A DNA stretch of 64,000 nucleotides. Source: Kordiimonadaceae bacterium. Lineage in GTDB: Bacteria; Pseudomonadota; Alphaproteobacteria; Sphingomonadales; Emcibacteraceae. Every line of letters starts with the position of its first letter. Position 1 is the stretch's first letter. The notes beneath the pieces were generated by a model. It was not told the origin of the DNA, did no database searches, and saw nothing but the letters and a program-made list of their open reading frames with translations. Positions 8,971-19,261 of this stretch are shown here, one piece after another. Made by a program: the position numbers and the translations under genes. The DNA lies in the NCBI GenBank assembly GCA_024236295.1, contig JACKKT010000007.1, forward strand, positions 1 through 64,000, in the 5' to 3' direction.

Positions 8971-8971
8971 T

Positions 8972-9853
8972 TTATGCTTCAATCTGGTGAAGGACAGCTT
9001 GGAACAATGGGCTGTCCTTTTCGTTTAAGTCAAAAACAATATCAAAATGATTGACCGCCGGCATATCCAGATAGGCACAATCAATTCCCCGGCGCAGACA
9101 TTCGTCCATATATTCATGGGTCTGACGTTTAAATTCGGACGTTTCATTCTCGCCGTAGGTGAATATAATCGGGCAGCAGTCATTTGGAATATGATGAAGC
9201 GGACTGGCGGCGCGGGCAACTTCCACGCTCATTTTTAGGGGTTCATTGACATAAGTTTTGACCAGCGGTTCAAGATCAAATATCCCACTTATTGCCATGG
9301 CCCCTTTTAACGGGCAGCGATCATATCCGTAAGCGGTCCAGTCGGTACTTAGCACCTCCGCGACAAGATGGCCACCGGCCGAGCTTCCTGAAATGGTGAT
9401 ATTATCAGGATCGCCTTTAAAGGACGGCGCATTTTTTAATATGGTGATTATTCCGCGCCTTGACTGATCAATAATTTCTTCAATACTGGCCTGTGGGGCC
9501 AAAGTATAATCAAGCGCAATGAAAATAATATTATGATCAATAAAGTTTGGGGCGGCAAAGCAGCTTTCATTTTTGGAGAGCTGCTGCCAGTAACCGCCGT
9601 GGATAAACACATGAACGGGGAAAGGACCGGTACCGTCCGGCACAAAAACATCCATATGGGAACGTTCTTCAATACCGTATTTTACATTTGGCCGGATGTT
9701 AAATTCGAGTTTTCTTTGAGCATCAGCACTTCGCTTTTCATACTGATTAATATAAACCATAATATCGTCAATGCAGCTGCTTGGACTATATTCACGTTCC
9801 AGTGTTTCAAGGTCCATAGTTTCATATGGTTTCAATGATTTGCCCCTTACCAT
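8972..9853 (-). CDS. Alpha/beta hydrolase, probable kynurenine formamidase (AFMID/BNA7-like)
   Basis: 293 residues (281 if the in-frame ATG at 9817 is used; neither start has a clear ribosome binding site). The alpha/beta hydrolase fold is shown by the oxyanion motif FIHGGYW near residue 85, the nucleophile elbow GSSAGGH around 155 and a C-terminal catalytic His in AVNHFDIV. This HGG/GxSAGG type includes the serine-hydrolase kynurenine formamidases, which turn N-formylkynurenine into kynurenine. The kynureninase gene is divergent right next to it, which supports that role. It could also be a general carboxylesterase. It converges on leucine dehydrogenase with one base between the stop codons. 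Confidence 0.75.
   Translation of the reverse strand: MVRGKSLKPYETMDLETLEREYSPSSCIDDIMVYINQYEKRSADAQRKLEFNIRPNVKYGIEERSHMDVFVPDGTGPFPVHVFIHGGYWQQLSKNESCFAAPNFIDHNIIFIALDYTLAPQASIEEIIDQSRRGIITILKNAPSFKGDPDNITISGSSAGGHLVAEVLSTDWTAYGYDRCPLKGAMAISGIFDLEPLVKTYVNEPLKMSVEVARAASPLHHIPNDCCPIIFTYGENETSEFKRQTHEYMDECLRRGIDCAYLDMPAVNHFDIVFDLNEKDSPLFQAVLHQIEA
8990..9019 (+). terminator. Rho-independent terminator for the leucine dehydrogenase transcript
   Basis: AAGGACAGC (8990-8998) pairs perfectly with GCTGTCCTT (9011-9019) around a 12-base loop and runs on into TTTCGTTT. The whole hairpin lies inside the 3' coding end of the convergent hydrolase gene. Confidence 0.75.
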
Positions 9854-9894
9854 TATTTTGTTATAGTCAGGTTCACATTTTTACATAGCCGCCT

Positions 9895-9908
9895 TCATTG
9901 AACAATGA
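9895..9908. promoter_or_regulatory. Palindrome in the kynureninase promoter region
   Basis: TCATTG-AA-CAATGA is a perfect 14-base palindrome in the divergent spacer between the formamidase-like hydrolase and kynureninase, about 35 bases before the kynureninase ATG. It may be an operator; the regulator is unknown. Confidence 0.35.
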
Positions 9909-9942
9909 TAATGTGCTTTTTTATCAAATTGGATCTTAGGAT

Positions 9943-11181
9943 ATGACACTGACCCGCGACGATTTTATTGCCCTGGATAAGAGGGATCCATTAGCCCCCT
10001 TTGCTGAAGAATTCGATATTCCGGAAGGTTTGATCTATTTTGACGGCAATAGTCTTGGTGCCATGCCAAAAGCGGCTATGGCACGGGCCAAAGACGTTAT
10101 TGAACAGGAATGGGGCACTGATCTGATTAAGAGTTGGAATAAGGCGGGCTGGTTTACTCTTGTTGAGAAGCTTGGCAATAAAGTGGCGAAACTCATCGGT
10201 GCCGATGAAGGCGAAGTCATTTATGCCGATGCGACAGGACTTAATGTATATAAGCTGGTTTCAGCAGCACTTGAGCAGCGACCTGACAGAAAGATAATCG
10301 TTATGGAGGGAAGCAACTTTCCAACCGATAATTATATGGTTCAGGGGCTGATCAGGCAGCTAGGCAGGGGCCATGAAATCCGCTTCGCTGAAGATGGCGA
10401 AATAATGGATGCCATCCGTGATGATGTAGCCGTAGTATGCCTAACCCATGTTCATTATAAAACCGGGCATTTGCATGACATGACGGCAATTACTAGAAAA
10501 GCACATAATGTTGGAGCACTGACCATATGGGACCTTTGCCACAGTGCCGGGGCGCTTCCGGTAGATCTGAATGGCTCAAATGTGGATTTTGCTCTTGGGT
10601 GTACTTATAAATATCTGAATGGCGGACCAGGGTCACAGTCTTTTATGTTCGTTGCAAAACGTCATCAGGGTATTGCCGTTCAGCCACTCACCGGTTGGTG
10701 GGGTCATGATAAACCATTTGGCTTTGAACGCGATTATAGGCCACGCAAGGATATCTGGCAGTTCAGTACAGGGACACAGCCGATTGTTTCCCTTGCTCTT
10801 TCCGAGGTGGGGCTGGATATTTTTATGCGTGCGAACATGGATGAAATTAGAAAAAAATCATTAAAGTTATGCGATCTTTTCATTGAGCTTATTGATGAGC
10901 GCCTGAAAGGATATGATTTTAAAATTGTCACCCCGCGCGAACATAGTCGCCGCGGCAGCCAGGTATCCATTGCTAGCAAAAATGGTTTCGCGATCATGCA
11001 GGCGCTAATAGCTGATAATGTCATTGGGGACTTCAGGGCACCAGATATAATGCGCTTTGGCTTTACGCCGCTCTATGTTTCCTATGTCAATGTCTGGGAT
11101 GCGGTAGAAAAACTGAAAATTATCATGGAAGAAGGCCGATGGGACAGGCCCGAGTTTAAACAGGTCGGAGCAGTAACCTAA
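9943..11181 (+). CDS. kynU: Kynureninase
   Basis: 412 residues, normal for the family. A PLP enzyme of fold type I that cleaves kynurenine to anthranilate and alanine in tryptophan degradation. The N-terminal YFDGNSLGAMP motif is diagnostic. The segment TIWDLCHSAGALP holds the PLP-contacting Asp, and the Schiff-base Lys is in GCTYKYLNGGPGS (Lys223). The C-terminal FRAPDIMRFGFTPLY segment is also typical. A probable kynurenine formamidase lies divergent next to it. Tryptophan dioxygenase is not in the window, so the first step must be encoded elsewhere. Confidence 0.96.
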   Translation: MTLTRDDFIALDKRDPLAPFAEEFDIPEGLIYFDGNSLGAMPKAAMARAKDVIEQEWGTDLIKSWNKAGWFTLVEKLGNKVAKLIGADEGEVIYADATGLNVYKLVSAALEQRPDRKIIVMEGSNFPTDNYMVQGLIRQLGRGHEIRFAEDGEIMDAIRDDVAVVCLTHVHYKTGHLHDMTAITRKAHNVGALTIWDLCHSAGALPVDLNGSNVDFALGCTYKYLNGGPGSQSFMFVAKRHQGIAVQPLTGWWGHDKPFGFERDYRPRKDIWQFSTGTQPIVSLALSEVGLDIFMRANMDEIRKKSLKLCDLFIELIDERLKGYDFKIVTPREHSRRGSQVSIASKNGFAIMQALIADNVIGDFRAPDIMRFGFTPLYVSYVNVWDAVEKLKIIMEEGRWDRPEFKQVGAVT

Positions 11182-11246
11182 AAAACTCCATTTTTCATCC
11201 AACTTATGATATAAACAAAACACAATCTTTTTCATGGAGGGGTATC

Positions 11247-12920
11247 ATGTTTAAAAAAATTCTCGCGGGCGCTATTTGCCTTGCGTCACTCTCAACTGTT
11301 GTGAAAGCACAGGTCTTTGATCCAACCGCATTAAATGCTGACCCGAAAACAGCAACAGGACCTCTGTCACCTAAATTAAGCGGTCTCGGCAACTATAGTT
11401 TTACGGTAAGTACATCAAATCCTGAGTCTCAATATTTCTTTGATCAGGGATATCGCCTTGTTGTCGGTTTCAATCATTCGGAAGCTATGCGCTCATTCAA
11501 GGAAGCCATCAGGCTCGACCCGAATAATGCAATGGCATACTGGGGCTGGGCGTTAACACTGGGCCGCAATTTAAATCTGCCAATGTTAGTAAATTCCATG
11601 GAACAGGCCAATTATGCCATTGGTATGGCGATCTCGCTTAAGGATAAAGTCAGTAAGCGCGAAGCTGATTATATTGATGCCCTTGCTGCAAGATACAGCA
11701 CAGACCTGTCAATACCAAGAGAGGAACTAGATGAAGCATATGCTGTCGCCGCAGAAAAACTGATGAATAAATATCCTGATGATCCTGACGCAGCAGTACT
11801 TTTTGCCGCCGCCGCCATGAATGTGCAGCCATGGGATTACTGGAATGCTGATGGATCACCAAAAGGGAGAACGGAGCAGATAATATCAGTTCTAGAAAAA
11901 GTCATTGCAAAGTATCCAGACCATGCTGCTGCCCGTCATTATCATATTCATATTGCGGAAAGTATGCGTCCTGAAATTGCAGAGGCAAGTGCAGACAGGT
12001 TAGCACCAATTATGCCAGGTGCCGGGCATTTGGTACATATGCCTTCTCATATATTTATGCGTGTTGGTCGTTATCAGGATGCCTATGACACCAATGTAAT
12101 TGCCGCCATGGTAGACGAGGATTATATCGCCCAGTGTAATGCGCAAGGGTTATATCCGCTCGCCTATTATCCACATAATCTTCACTTTCTTGCCTGGTCA
12201 TCAATGTATACCGGACGGAGTGCCCAGTCTCTTGAAGCTGCGTGGAAAGTCAAAAACAGAATTGAAGCAGGATCGCGATCCAATACATGGGGTTTAAATG
12301 AAACATTCAGATCGCAGCCTGTATTTGTCATGACCCGATTTGGTAAATGGGATGAACTTTTGAATGTTGAAAGGCCATTTGTTAAAGCGCAGTTTATGAC
12401 AGGTGTTTGGCATTATGGCCGTAGTCTTGCTTATTTGAATAAGGGCAATATGGCCGAAGCGGAAAAGGAACTGGCCGAACTTGGAAGTCTTGTTGAGAAG
12501 CTTAACGAAGGACAGCCCGGATATAAAAATTTTGAGGATGTCGGTGGGTTATTGACGATCGCTTATGAAGTTGCAGCGGGGGAAATGGAAGATAAAAAAG
12601 GCAACTTTGAAATGGCCATTTATCATCTAGGCCGCGCAGTGCGTATGGAAGACAGCCTTGCCTATAACGAACCACCATCATGGTATTTCCCAACACGTCA
12701 TATTCTTGGTGCTATCCTGCTTGATGCCGGTCAGCCAGTTGAAGCGGAAGTTGTCTATTGGGAGGATCTCGAACATAACCCTGAAAACGCTTATTCGCTA
12801 TTCGGTATGTATCAGGCTTTATCAGCACAGGGAAAAGATGATCAGGCCGCTGAATTTAAAGCACGCTACGATAAAATGTGGGCCAATTCGGATGTGAAGC
12901 TTACCAGCTCAAGGTTCTAA
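11247..12920 (+). CDS. Secreted tetratricopeptide-repeat protein with conserved-looking His clusters
   Basis: 557 residues with a cleavable signal peptide (MFKKILAGAICLASLSTVVKA), so periplasmic or secreted. TPR-like helices are seen at about residues 65-130 (SEAMRSFKEAIRLDPNNAMAYW) and again near the C-terminus (residues about 370-540: NMAEAEKELAEL, AIYHLGRAVRMED, PVEAEVVYWEDLEHNP). Between them lie two His-rich segments, HYHIH (His231, 233, 235) and GHLVHMPSHIF (His261, 264, 268), that look like a metal site rather than ordinary TPR sequence. A strong GGAGGGG precedes ATG 11247. Similar large TPR proteins are common in Gram-negative bacteria, but I know of no established function. It follows kynureninase by 65 bases and may or may not share its transcript. 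Confidence 0.8.
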   Translation: MFKKILAGAICLASLSTVVKAQVFDPTALNADPKTATGPLSPKLSGLGNYSFTVSTSNPESQYFFDQGYRLVVGFNHSEAMRSFKEAIRLDPNNAMAYWGWALTLGRNLNLPMLVNSMEQANYAIGMAISLKDKVSKREADYIDALAARYSTDLSIPREELDEAYAVAAEKLMNKYPDDPDAAVLFAAAAMNVQPWDYWNADGSPKGRTEQIISVLEKVIAKYPDHAAARHYHIHIAESMRPEIAEASADRLAPIMPGAGHLVHMPSHIFMRVGRYQDAYDTNVIAAMVDEDYIAQCNAQGLYPLAYYPHNLHFLAWSSMYTGRSAQSLEAAWKVKNRIEAGSRSNTWGLNETFRSQPVFVMTRFGKWDELLNVERPFVKAQFMTGVWHYGRSLAYLNKGNMAEAEKELAELGSLVEKLNEGQPGYKNFEDVGGLLTIAYEVAAGEMEDKKGNFEMAIYHLGRAVRMEDSLAYNEPPSWYFPTRHILGAILLDAGQPVEAEVVYWEDLEHNPENAYSLFGMYQALSAQGKDDQAAEFKARYDKMWANSDVKLTSSRF

Positions 12921-12925
12921 CAGAA

Positions 12926-13627
12926 TTGGACATATCCCAACACAAGTTTAAATATTATGATCTGATGATGGCCGCCTTTGTGGTGGTCCTCATCTGCTCA
13001 AATATTATTGGTCCGGCCAAAATTGCCACTATCACGGTTTTTGGTGACAGCTATGTCTATGGAGCCGGTGTTTTATTTTTCCCGCTTTCCTATGTTTTTG
13101 GTGATGTGCTGACCGAAGTGTACGGTTACGCGCGCGCAAGGAAAGTGATCTGGGTTGGATTTACCGGTGTTTTTTTCGCCAGTATTATGAGTGCCGTTAT
13201 TGTTGCTTTGCCCCCGGCCCCGGGGTGGGAAGGGCAGGACGCCTATGCCATGATCTTCGGGCAGGTGCCCCGCATTGTCATGGCATCTCTTCTGGCCTTT
13301 TTCGTTGGGGAAATTATTAATGCCTATGTTATGGCACGAATGAAACTTCTGACCCGGGGAAAATATCTCTGGACCCGGACGATCGGCTCCACCGTTGTCG
13401 GGCAGGGGGCAGACAGTCTTATTTTTTATCCGGTTGCTTTTTTCGGTATATGGAATAATGATGTATTGATCACGGTAATGTTTTCCAATTTCCTTATTAA
13501 AGTATCATGGGAAGCAATCCTGACTCCGGTTACATACAAAATTGTTGGCTTTCTTAAAAAAGTTGAGGGCGTTGAAATTTTTGACGATAAAACCGACTTC
13601 ACGCCCTTTAAAATTGCAACAGATTAA
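12926..13627 (+). CDS. yhhQ: Queuosine precursor transporter, YhhQ/VUT family
   Basis: About 233 residues if translation begins at TTG 12926, just after the TPR gene; an in-frame ATG at 12878 would overlap that gene by 43 bases and add 16 residues. The DUF165/VUT family signature is clear: ICSNIIGPAKIATI, then FPLSYVFGDVLTEVYGY, and about six hydrophobic segments ending near VSWEAILTPVTY. E. coli YhhQ imports the queuosine precursors preQ0 and preQ1. A queF gene, which makes preQ1, is present at the far end of the window, so this strain can probably both make and salvage the precursor. It converges on the D-threonine aldolase-like gene. Confidence 0.9.
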   Translation: MDISQHKFKYYDLMMAAFVVVLICSNIIGPAKIATITVFGDSYVYGAGVLFFPLSYVFGDVLTEVYGYARARKVIWVGFTGVFFASIMSAVIVALPPAPGWEGQDAYAMIFGQVPRIVMASLLAFFVGEIINAYVMARMKLLTRGKYLWTRTIGSTVVGQGADSLIFYPVAFFGIWNNDVLITVMFSNFLIKVSWEAILTPVTYKIVGFLKKVEGVEIFDDKTDFTPFKIATD

Positions 13628-13634
13628 TTTCCAA

Positions 13635-14759
13635 TCAGGATAAAGCCCCGCGCGCGGAAACAGGCCAGAGCTTTTCAACCTTGCCGTTTCTGACCCCGAC
13701 AATCCAGTCATAAAGATTTATGGTTGGGTCACAGTGTCCAGTAATCAGCATCAGTTTTTCGCCCAATTCAAATCGTTCTTTTCCCGAAACGGTTATGCAG
13801 CCATGCTCATCAGACGTCATTCTGTAGGTTAAATGTTCGTGCCCGACAATGGTCGGATTTCCGGAATCCGATGCGATAGCTTTAAGGCCGGCGTCTGCCA
13901 CTACAATTTCCGGCTGGTTGACGCTCATAATGACGGTGCGGACAAAAAATGCATGTTCAAAGCCGGTGCCAAACTGATCGTCATTCAGTTTGTTTTTCGC
14001 GTAATCGGCATCCATAAAGGCATATGAACCGCATTGAAGCTCATCCCATTCCACGTAATTTATATCATGCAATAAGGTACCGGTTCCGCCACCGGTTACG
14101 ATGTCACAGTCTATCCCTGATGCATCTAGTAATTTTTTTGTTTTGCGGATTATGTCTGCTGCGCCGCTCACCGCATCAGATCTTTCCAGAGCCGTTCGTT
14201 TATGTTGTGCAGAGCCATGATAAGCCTGCAAACCGCCAAATTTTAGATTTGATGAGGATTTTATCAGTTTTGCCAGCTCTAATGCTTCTGCGGGGCTGGT
14301 AACGCCACAACGATGACCGCCTACATCAATTTCAATAAGAACCCGGATATATGCATCTTCTCGTGAACACGCATCATTTAAGGCCCTTGTCGCCCCGGCA
14401 TCATCGACGCAGATGCCAATTTTTGCCTTTTTGGTAAGTCGGGCAACCCGTGCCAATTTCTCTGGGCTGACAATTTCATTAGTGATAAGAACGTCGTCGA
14501 TGCCCCCTTCAACCATAATTTCCGCTTCAGATATTTTCTGGCAGCAGACACCGACGGCGCCTCGTTTTATCTGGTCTTGAGCTACAGCAGGCGATTTATG
14601 CATTTTTGCATGTGGTCTTAATTTTTTTCCTGCATTATTGACCAGCATAGCCATTTTATCCAGGTTGCGTTCATAAATATCCAGATCAACAACCAGGGCC
14701 GGTGTGTCAATTTCATCTATAGTCATACCAATTTCTGCTGGCGGTCGTTGCATTATCAT
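13635..14759 (-). CDS. D-threonine aldolase / D-serine dehydratase-like PLP enzyme
   Basis: 374 residues. Fold-type III PLP enzyme (alanine racemase N-terminal-like barrel). The N-terminal DTPALVVDLD motif and the PLP-Lys segment RPHAKMHK (Lys52) match the DSD1 family. The C-terminal beta domain carries the metal-binding pair in GHCDPTIN (His342 and Asp344). Family members cleave D-threonine and other D-beta-hydroxy amino acids to glycine and an aldehyde, or dehydrate D-serine; the sequence does not distinguish these. A second start at residue 12 (MTIDEIDTP) is possible. It converges with yhhQ and stands about 100 bases from the oxyR stop. Confidence 0.85.
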   Translation of the reverse strand: MIMQRPPAEIGMTIDEIDTPALVVDLDIYERNLDKMAMLVNNAGKKLRPHAKMHKSPAVAQDQIKRGAVGVCCQKISEAEIMVEGGIDDVLITNEIVSPEKLARVARLTKKAKIGICVDDAGATRALNDACSREDAYIRVLIEIDVGGHRCGVTSPAEALELAKLIKSSSNLKFGGLQAYHGSAQHKRTALERSDAVSGAADIIRKTKKLLDASGIDCDIVTGGGTGTLLHDINYVEWDELQCGSYAFMDADYAKNKLNDDQFGTGFEHAFFVRTVIMSVNQPEIVVADAGLKAIASDSGNPTIVGHEHLTYRMTSDEHGCITVSGKERFELGEKLMLITGHCDPTINLYDWIVGVRNGKVEKLWPVSARGALS

Positions 14760-14860
14760 TCTCCCTGGATGTTCTTAATTAATTTGTGCGTTCAAACTTA
14801 TTCTTTTGCAGCTATTCAGCCTGGAATAAAATACTTTAATTTAATAGATAGACAATATCA

Positions 14861-15760
14861 TCATGAAAAATTAGCGTTTTTAAATACATCTGCTAATAAG
14901 TTAAATTCGGTCGAACGTGGGGAAGATGATCTCCAGACCAGCCCGATTTTACGTGATGCAGGTGTTTTAAGAGGAATTAATTTTATTTTGCCCATCGGGA
15001 AAGTCATGGTATCTGCGGCCATTTCGGGAATAAGGGTTACACCAATGCCTTCAGCAACCATCTGAACAAGAGTATTCAGACTGGTAGCTTCAAATTGAAC
15101 ACGAGCAGAAGAACTTTGAATCCGGCAGGCATCAAGGGCATGATCACGAAGACAATGTCCATCTTCTAGAAGTAAAAGGGGCTGATCGTTAAGATCATCT
15201 AGGGTGATTGATTTACGTGTGGCATAGGGGTGATCAACATGACAGGCAAAAAAGAACGTATCATCAAAAAGAACGGACACTGTGAAGCTGCCGGTATCAT
15301 AGGGTAGAGCAATTAATATAATATCAAGCTCTCCTTCACTTAACCTCTTCAAAAGTTTAGCTGTTTGTTCCTCACGAAGGTATAATTTTAGCTTCGGATA
15401 TTCTTTTTCCAGTGCCGGTAATATTTTGGGAAGCAGGAAAGGGCCGATTGTCGGAATGACGCCAAATTTGATGTTACCTGTCATGGGATCACGCTCAGAA
15501 GATGCCAAAATCATGATATCTTCAGCATCACGAAGTAATTGACGTGCCCGGGCGGCTATTTCATGACCGATGGGTGTAATGATAACGGTACGTTTTGTAC
15601 GTTCAGCAACGCTTACGCCCAAAATATCTTCCAGATCACGAATTCCGGCGCTTAGCGTAGATGGTGTCACATTGCAAAGGTCTGAAGCATTCGAAAAATG
15701 GCGGGTTTGTGTCAATGCGGTTAGATATTCCAGTTGTTTAAGGCTGGGTAGGAATTTCAT
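14861..15760 (-). CDS. oxyR: LysR-type peroxide sensor OxyR
   Basis: 299 residues from ATG 15760 (an upstream in-frame ATG at 15772 adds four). The N-terminal LysR helix-turn-helix (LKQLEYLTALTQTRHFSNAS) is followed by the effector domain. The redox pair lies in EDGHCLRDHALDAC (Cys203 and Cys212), the same arrangement as the E. coli OxyR disulfide. When oxidised by H2O2 the tetramer activates defence genes. Here it is divergent from dps and katG, its classical targets, and a four-part repeat in the shared promoter region matches OxyR binding geometry, so control of dps-katG and of itself is likely. Confidence 0.96.
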   Translation of the reverse strand: MKFLPSLKQLEYLTALTQTRHFSNASDLCNVTPSTLSAGIRDLEDILGVSVAERTKRTVIITPIGHEIAARARQLLRDAEDIMILASSERDPMTGNIKFGVIPTIGPFLLPKILPALEKEYPKLKLYLREEQTAKLLKRLSEGELDIILIALPYDTGSFTVSVLFDDTFFFACHVDHPYATRKSITLDDLNDQPLLLLEDGHCLRDHALDACRIQSSSARVQFEATSLNTLVQMVAEGIGVTLIPEMAADTMTFPMGKIKLIPLKTPASRKIGLVWRSSSPRSTEFNLLADVFKNANFS

Positions 15761-15776
15761 ATTACGCTCCATAAAT

Positions 15777-15815
15777 ATTCGGTTTTTGCGAATAATATAA
15801 CGATTTTATATCGTT
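15777..15815. promoter_or_regulatory. Candidate OxyR tetramer operator
   Basis: Two dyads lie side by side: ATTCG-N7-CGAAT (15777-15793) and AACGAT-N5-ATCGTT (15799-15815). Their centres are 22 bases apart, and the four half-sites are spaced by about 11 bases, as expected for an OxyR tetramer contacting one DNA face. It is 17 bases upstream of oxyR and about 60 upstream of dps. Confidence 0.65.
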
Positions 15816-15875
15816 TTTCAATTTTATTATAGTCGGTTACATTATTTCCATTAAACAAAGGAAAGGATAATTAAG

Positions 15876-16349
15876 ATGAATACGAAAATTGACATAGGGA
15901 TCGTAGAAAAAGACCGTCAGGATATCGCAAATGGCTTATCACGCCTTTTAGCTGATACATATACACTCTATCTTAAGACACATAATTTTCATTGGAATGT
16001 GACGGGTCCGATGTTCAACACATTACATACAATGTTTGAAACCCAGTATACCGAATTGGCCATCGCAGTTGATGAAATTGCTGAACGCATTCGTGCGCTT
16101 GGTTTTGCGGCGCCCGGGTCTTACGCTCAATTTGCAGAACTGACAAGCATCACGGAAGAAACATCAACACCGGCCGCGGAAGAAATGATCAAACAATTGG
16201 TTAAAGATCAGGAAGCAGTCGTGCGCACAGCCAGAAGCATTTTTCCCGCTGCCGACAAAGCCAGTGATGAGCCAACCGCAGATTTGCTGACCCAAAGAAT
16301 GCAGACACACGAAAAGACAGCCTGGATGCTGCGTTCAATGATTAGCTGA
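15876..16349 (+). CDS. dps: Dps family ferritin-like DNA-protection protein
   Basis: 157 residues, the normal length. The [13 protein letters not shown] segment near residue 35 and the acidic segment [13 protein letters not shown] about 27 residues later contain the inter-subunit ferroxidase ligands (His, His, Asp, Glu). Dps dodecamers oxidise Fe(II) with H2O2, store iron and in many species coat DNA. GGAAAGGA upstream of ATG 15876 is a strong ribosome binding site. It is followed after 36 bases by katG and is divergent from oxyR, so it should be peroxide-induced together with katG. Confidence 0.95.
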   Translation: MNTKIDIGIVEKDRQDIANGLSRLLADTYTLYLKTHNFHWNVTGPMFNTLHTMFETQYTELAIAVDEIAERIRALGFAAPGSYAQFAELTSITEETSTPAAEEMIKQLVKDQEAVVRTARSIFPAADKASDEPTADLLTQRMQTHEKTAWMLRSMIS

Positions 16350-16361
16350 CAAGAATGATAA

Positions 16362-18593
<2,232 letters not shown>

Positions 18594-18615
18594 TACATAC
18601 TCATAAAAAAAGAAA

Positions 18616-18650
18616 TGGGCGGGTCTTTGTGGCTCGCCCAATTTGTTTTA
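18616..18650 (+). terminator. Rho-independent terminator after katG
   Basis: TGGGCGGG (18616-18623) pairs with CTCGCCCA (18633-18640; one G-T pair) around a nine-base loop, followed by AATTTGTTTT. It closes the dps-katG operon. Confidence 0.8.
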
Positions 18651-18673
18651 TGGCCTTCTTGAAGATTTTTTAT

Positions 18674-18709
18674 TTGACGACTTATATGTAACTAGTTATA
18701 TAGGTTACA
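18674..18709 (+). promoter_or_regulatory. Sigma-70-like promoter with overlapping operator, probably leaderless
   Basis: TTGACG (18674-18679), a 17-base spacer and TATATA (18697-18702) make a near-consensus promoter. A dyad TGTAAC-N11-GTTACA (18687-18709) covers the spacer, the -10 box and the start point. The predicted transcription start, six to seven bases past the -10, coincides with the A of ATG 18709, so the mRNA would have no leader and the dyad would block polymerase when bound. Confidence 0.6.
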
Positions 18710-19260
18710 TGAAAAAAAGAAATTTTGAATATACCGCAGGCTCGTTAGCGCTGAATTTTATTGATACAGTTTCCCGCCGTGAACAGGAGCCAATTGAATT
18801 ATTAACTTCCGTTTCAGATTTTAAAGTCTGGCTGAAGGGAACTGAACTGAAAATTGTGAACTCATTTGAATTATCAGAGAATGAACTTGATTTCGCAAAA
18901 AAACTGAGAGAAGCGATCTACCGAATAATAAAATCCACTTTAACTAAAAGCGATTTAAATCCAGAAGATTTGAAATTATTGAATAAAAGTGCAGCAATGC
19001 CAACTGCTCGACCCCAACTGAATAATGGGGTTGTTATATACCATTCAAAAGATCCATTCCGGGCCATTATGTCTGAAATTGCTGAAGATGCCATCGTTTC
19101 AATTTCTCAATCCGGTTCAAAAAAACTAAGACAGTGCCCTGACTGCAAAATGATATTCAAGGATAATTCAAGGCCACAAAAAAGAATTTGGTGTTCTTCA
19201 TCATCCGGGTGCGGAAACAGGGCAAAAGTACGTCGTCATAGATCAATTAAAGAGAAATAA
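18709..19260 (+). CDS. CGNR zinc-finger (ABATE domain) putative transcription regulator
   Basis: 183 residues from ATG 18709; an upstream in-frame ATG at 18643 would lie in the katG terminator and is unlikely. The N-terminal ABATE-type domain (GSLALNFIDTVSRR) is followed by a C-terminal treble-clef-like zinc finger with CPDC, then WCSSSSGCGNRAKVRRHR, the family's CGNR signature. The basic tail suits DNA binding. CGNR proteins are believed to be transcription regulators, often sitting beside enzymes they control. The next gene, a cyclase-family hydrolase, starts one base after the stop, and a dyad covers this gene's promoter, so autoregulation of a two-gene operon is likely. Confidence 0.85.
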   Translation: MKKRNFEYTAGSLALNFIDTVSRREQEPIELLTSVSDFKVWLKGTELKIVNSFELSENELDFAKKLREAIYRIIKSTLTKSDLNPEDLKLLNKSAAMPTARPQLNNGVVIYHSKDPFRAIMSEIAEDAIVSISQSGSKKLRQCPDCKMIFKDNSRPQKRIWCSSSSGCGNRAKVRRHRSIKEK

Positions 19261-19261
19261 T

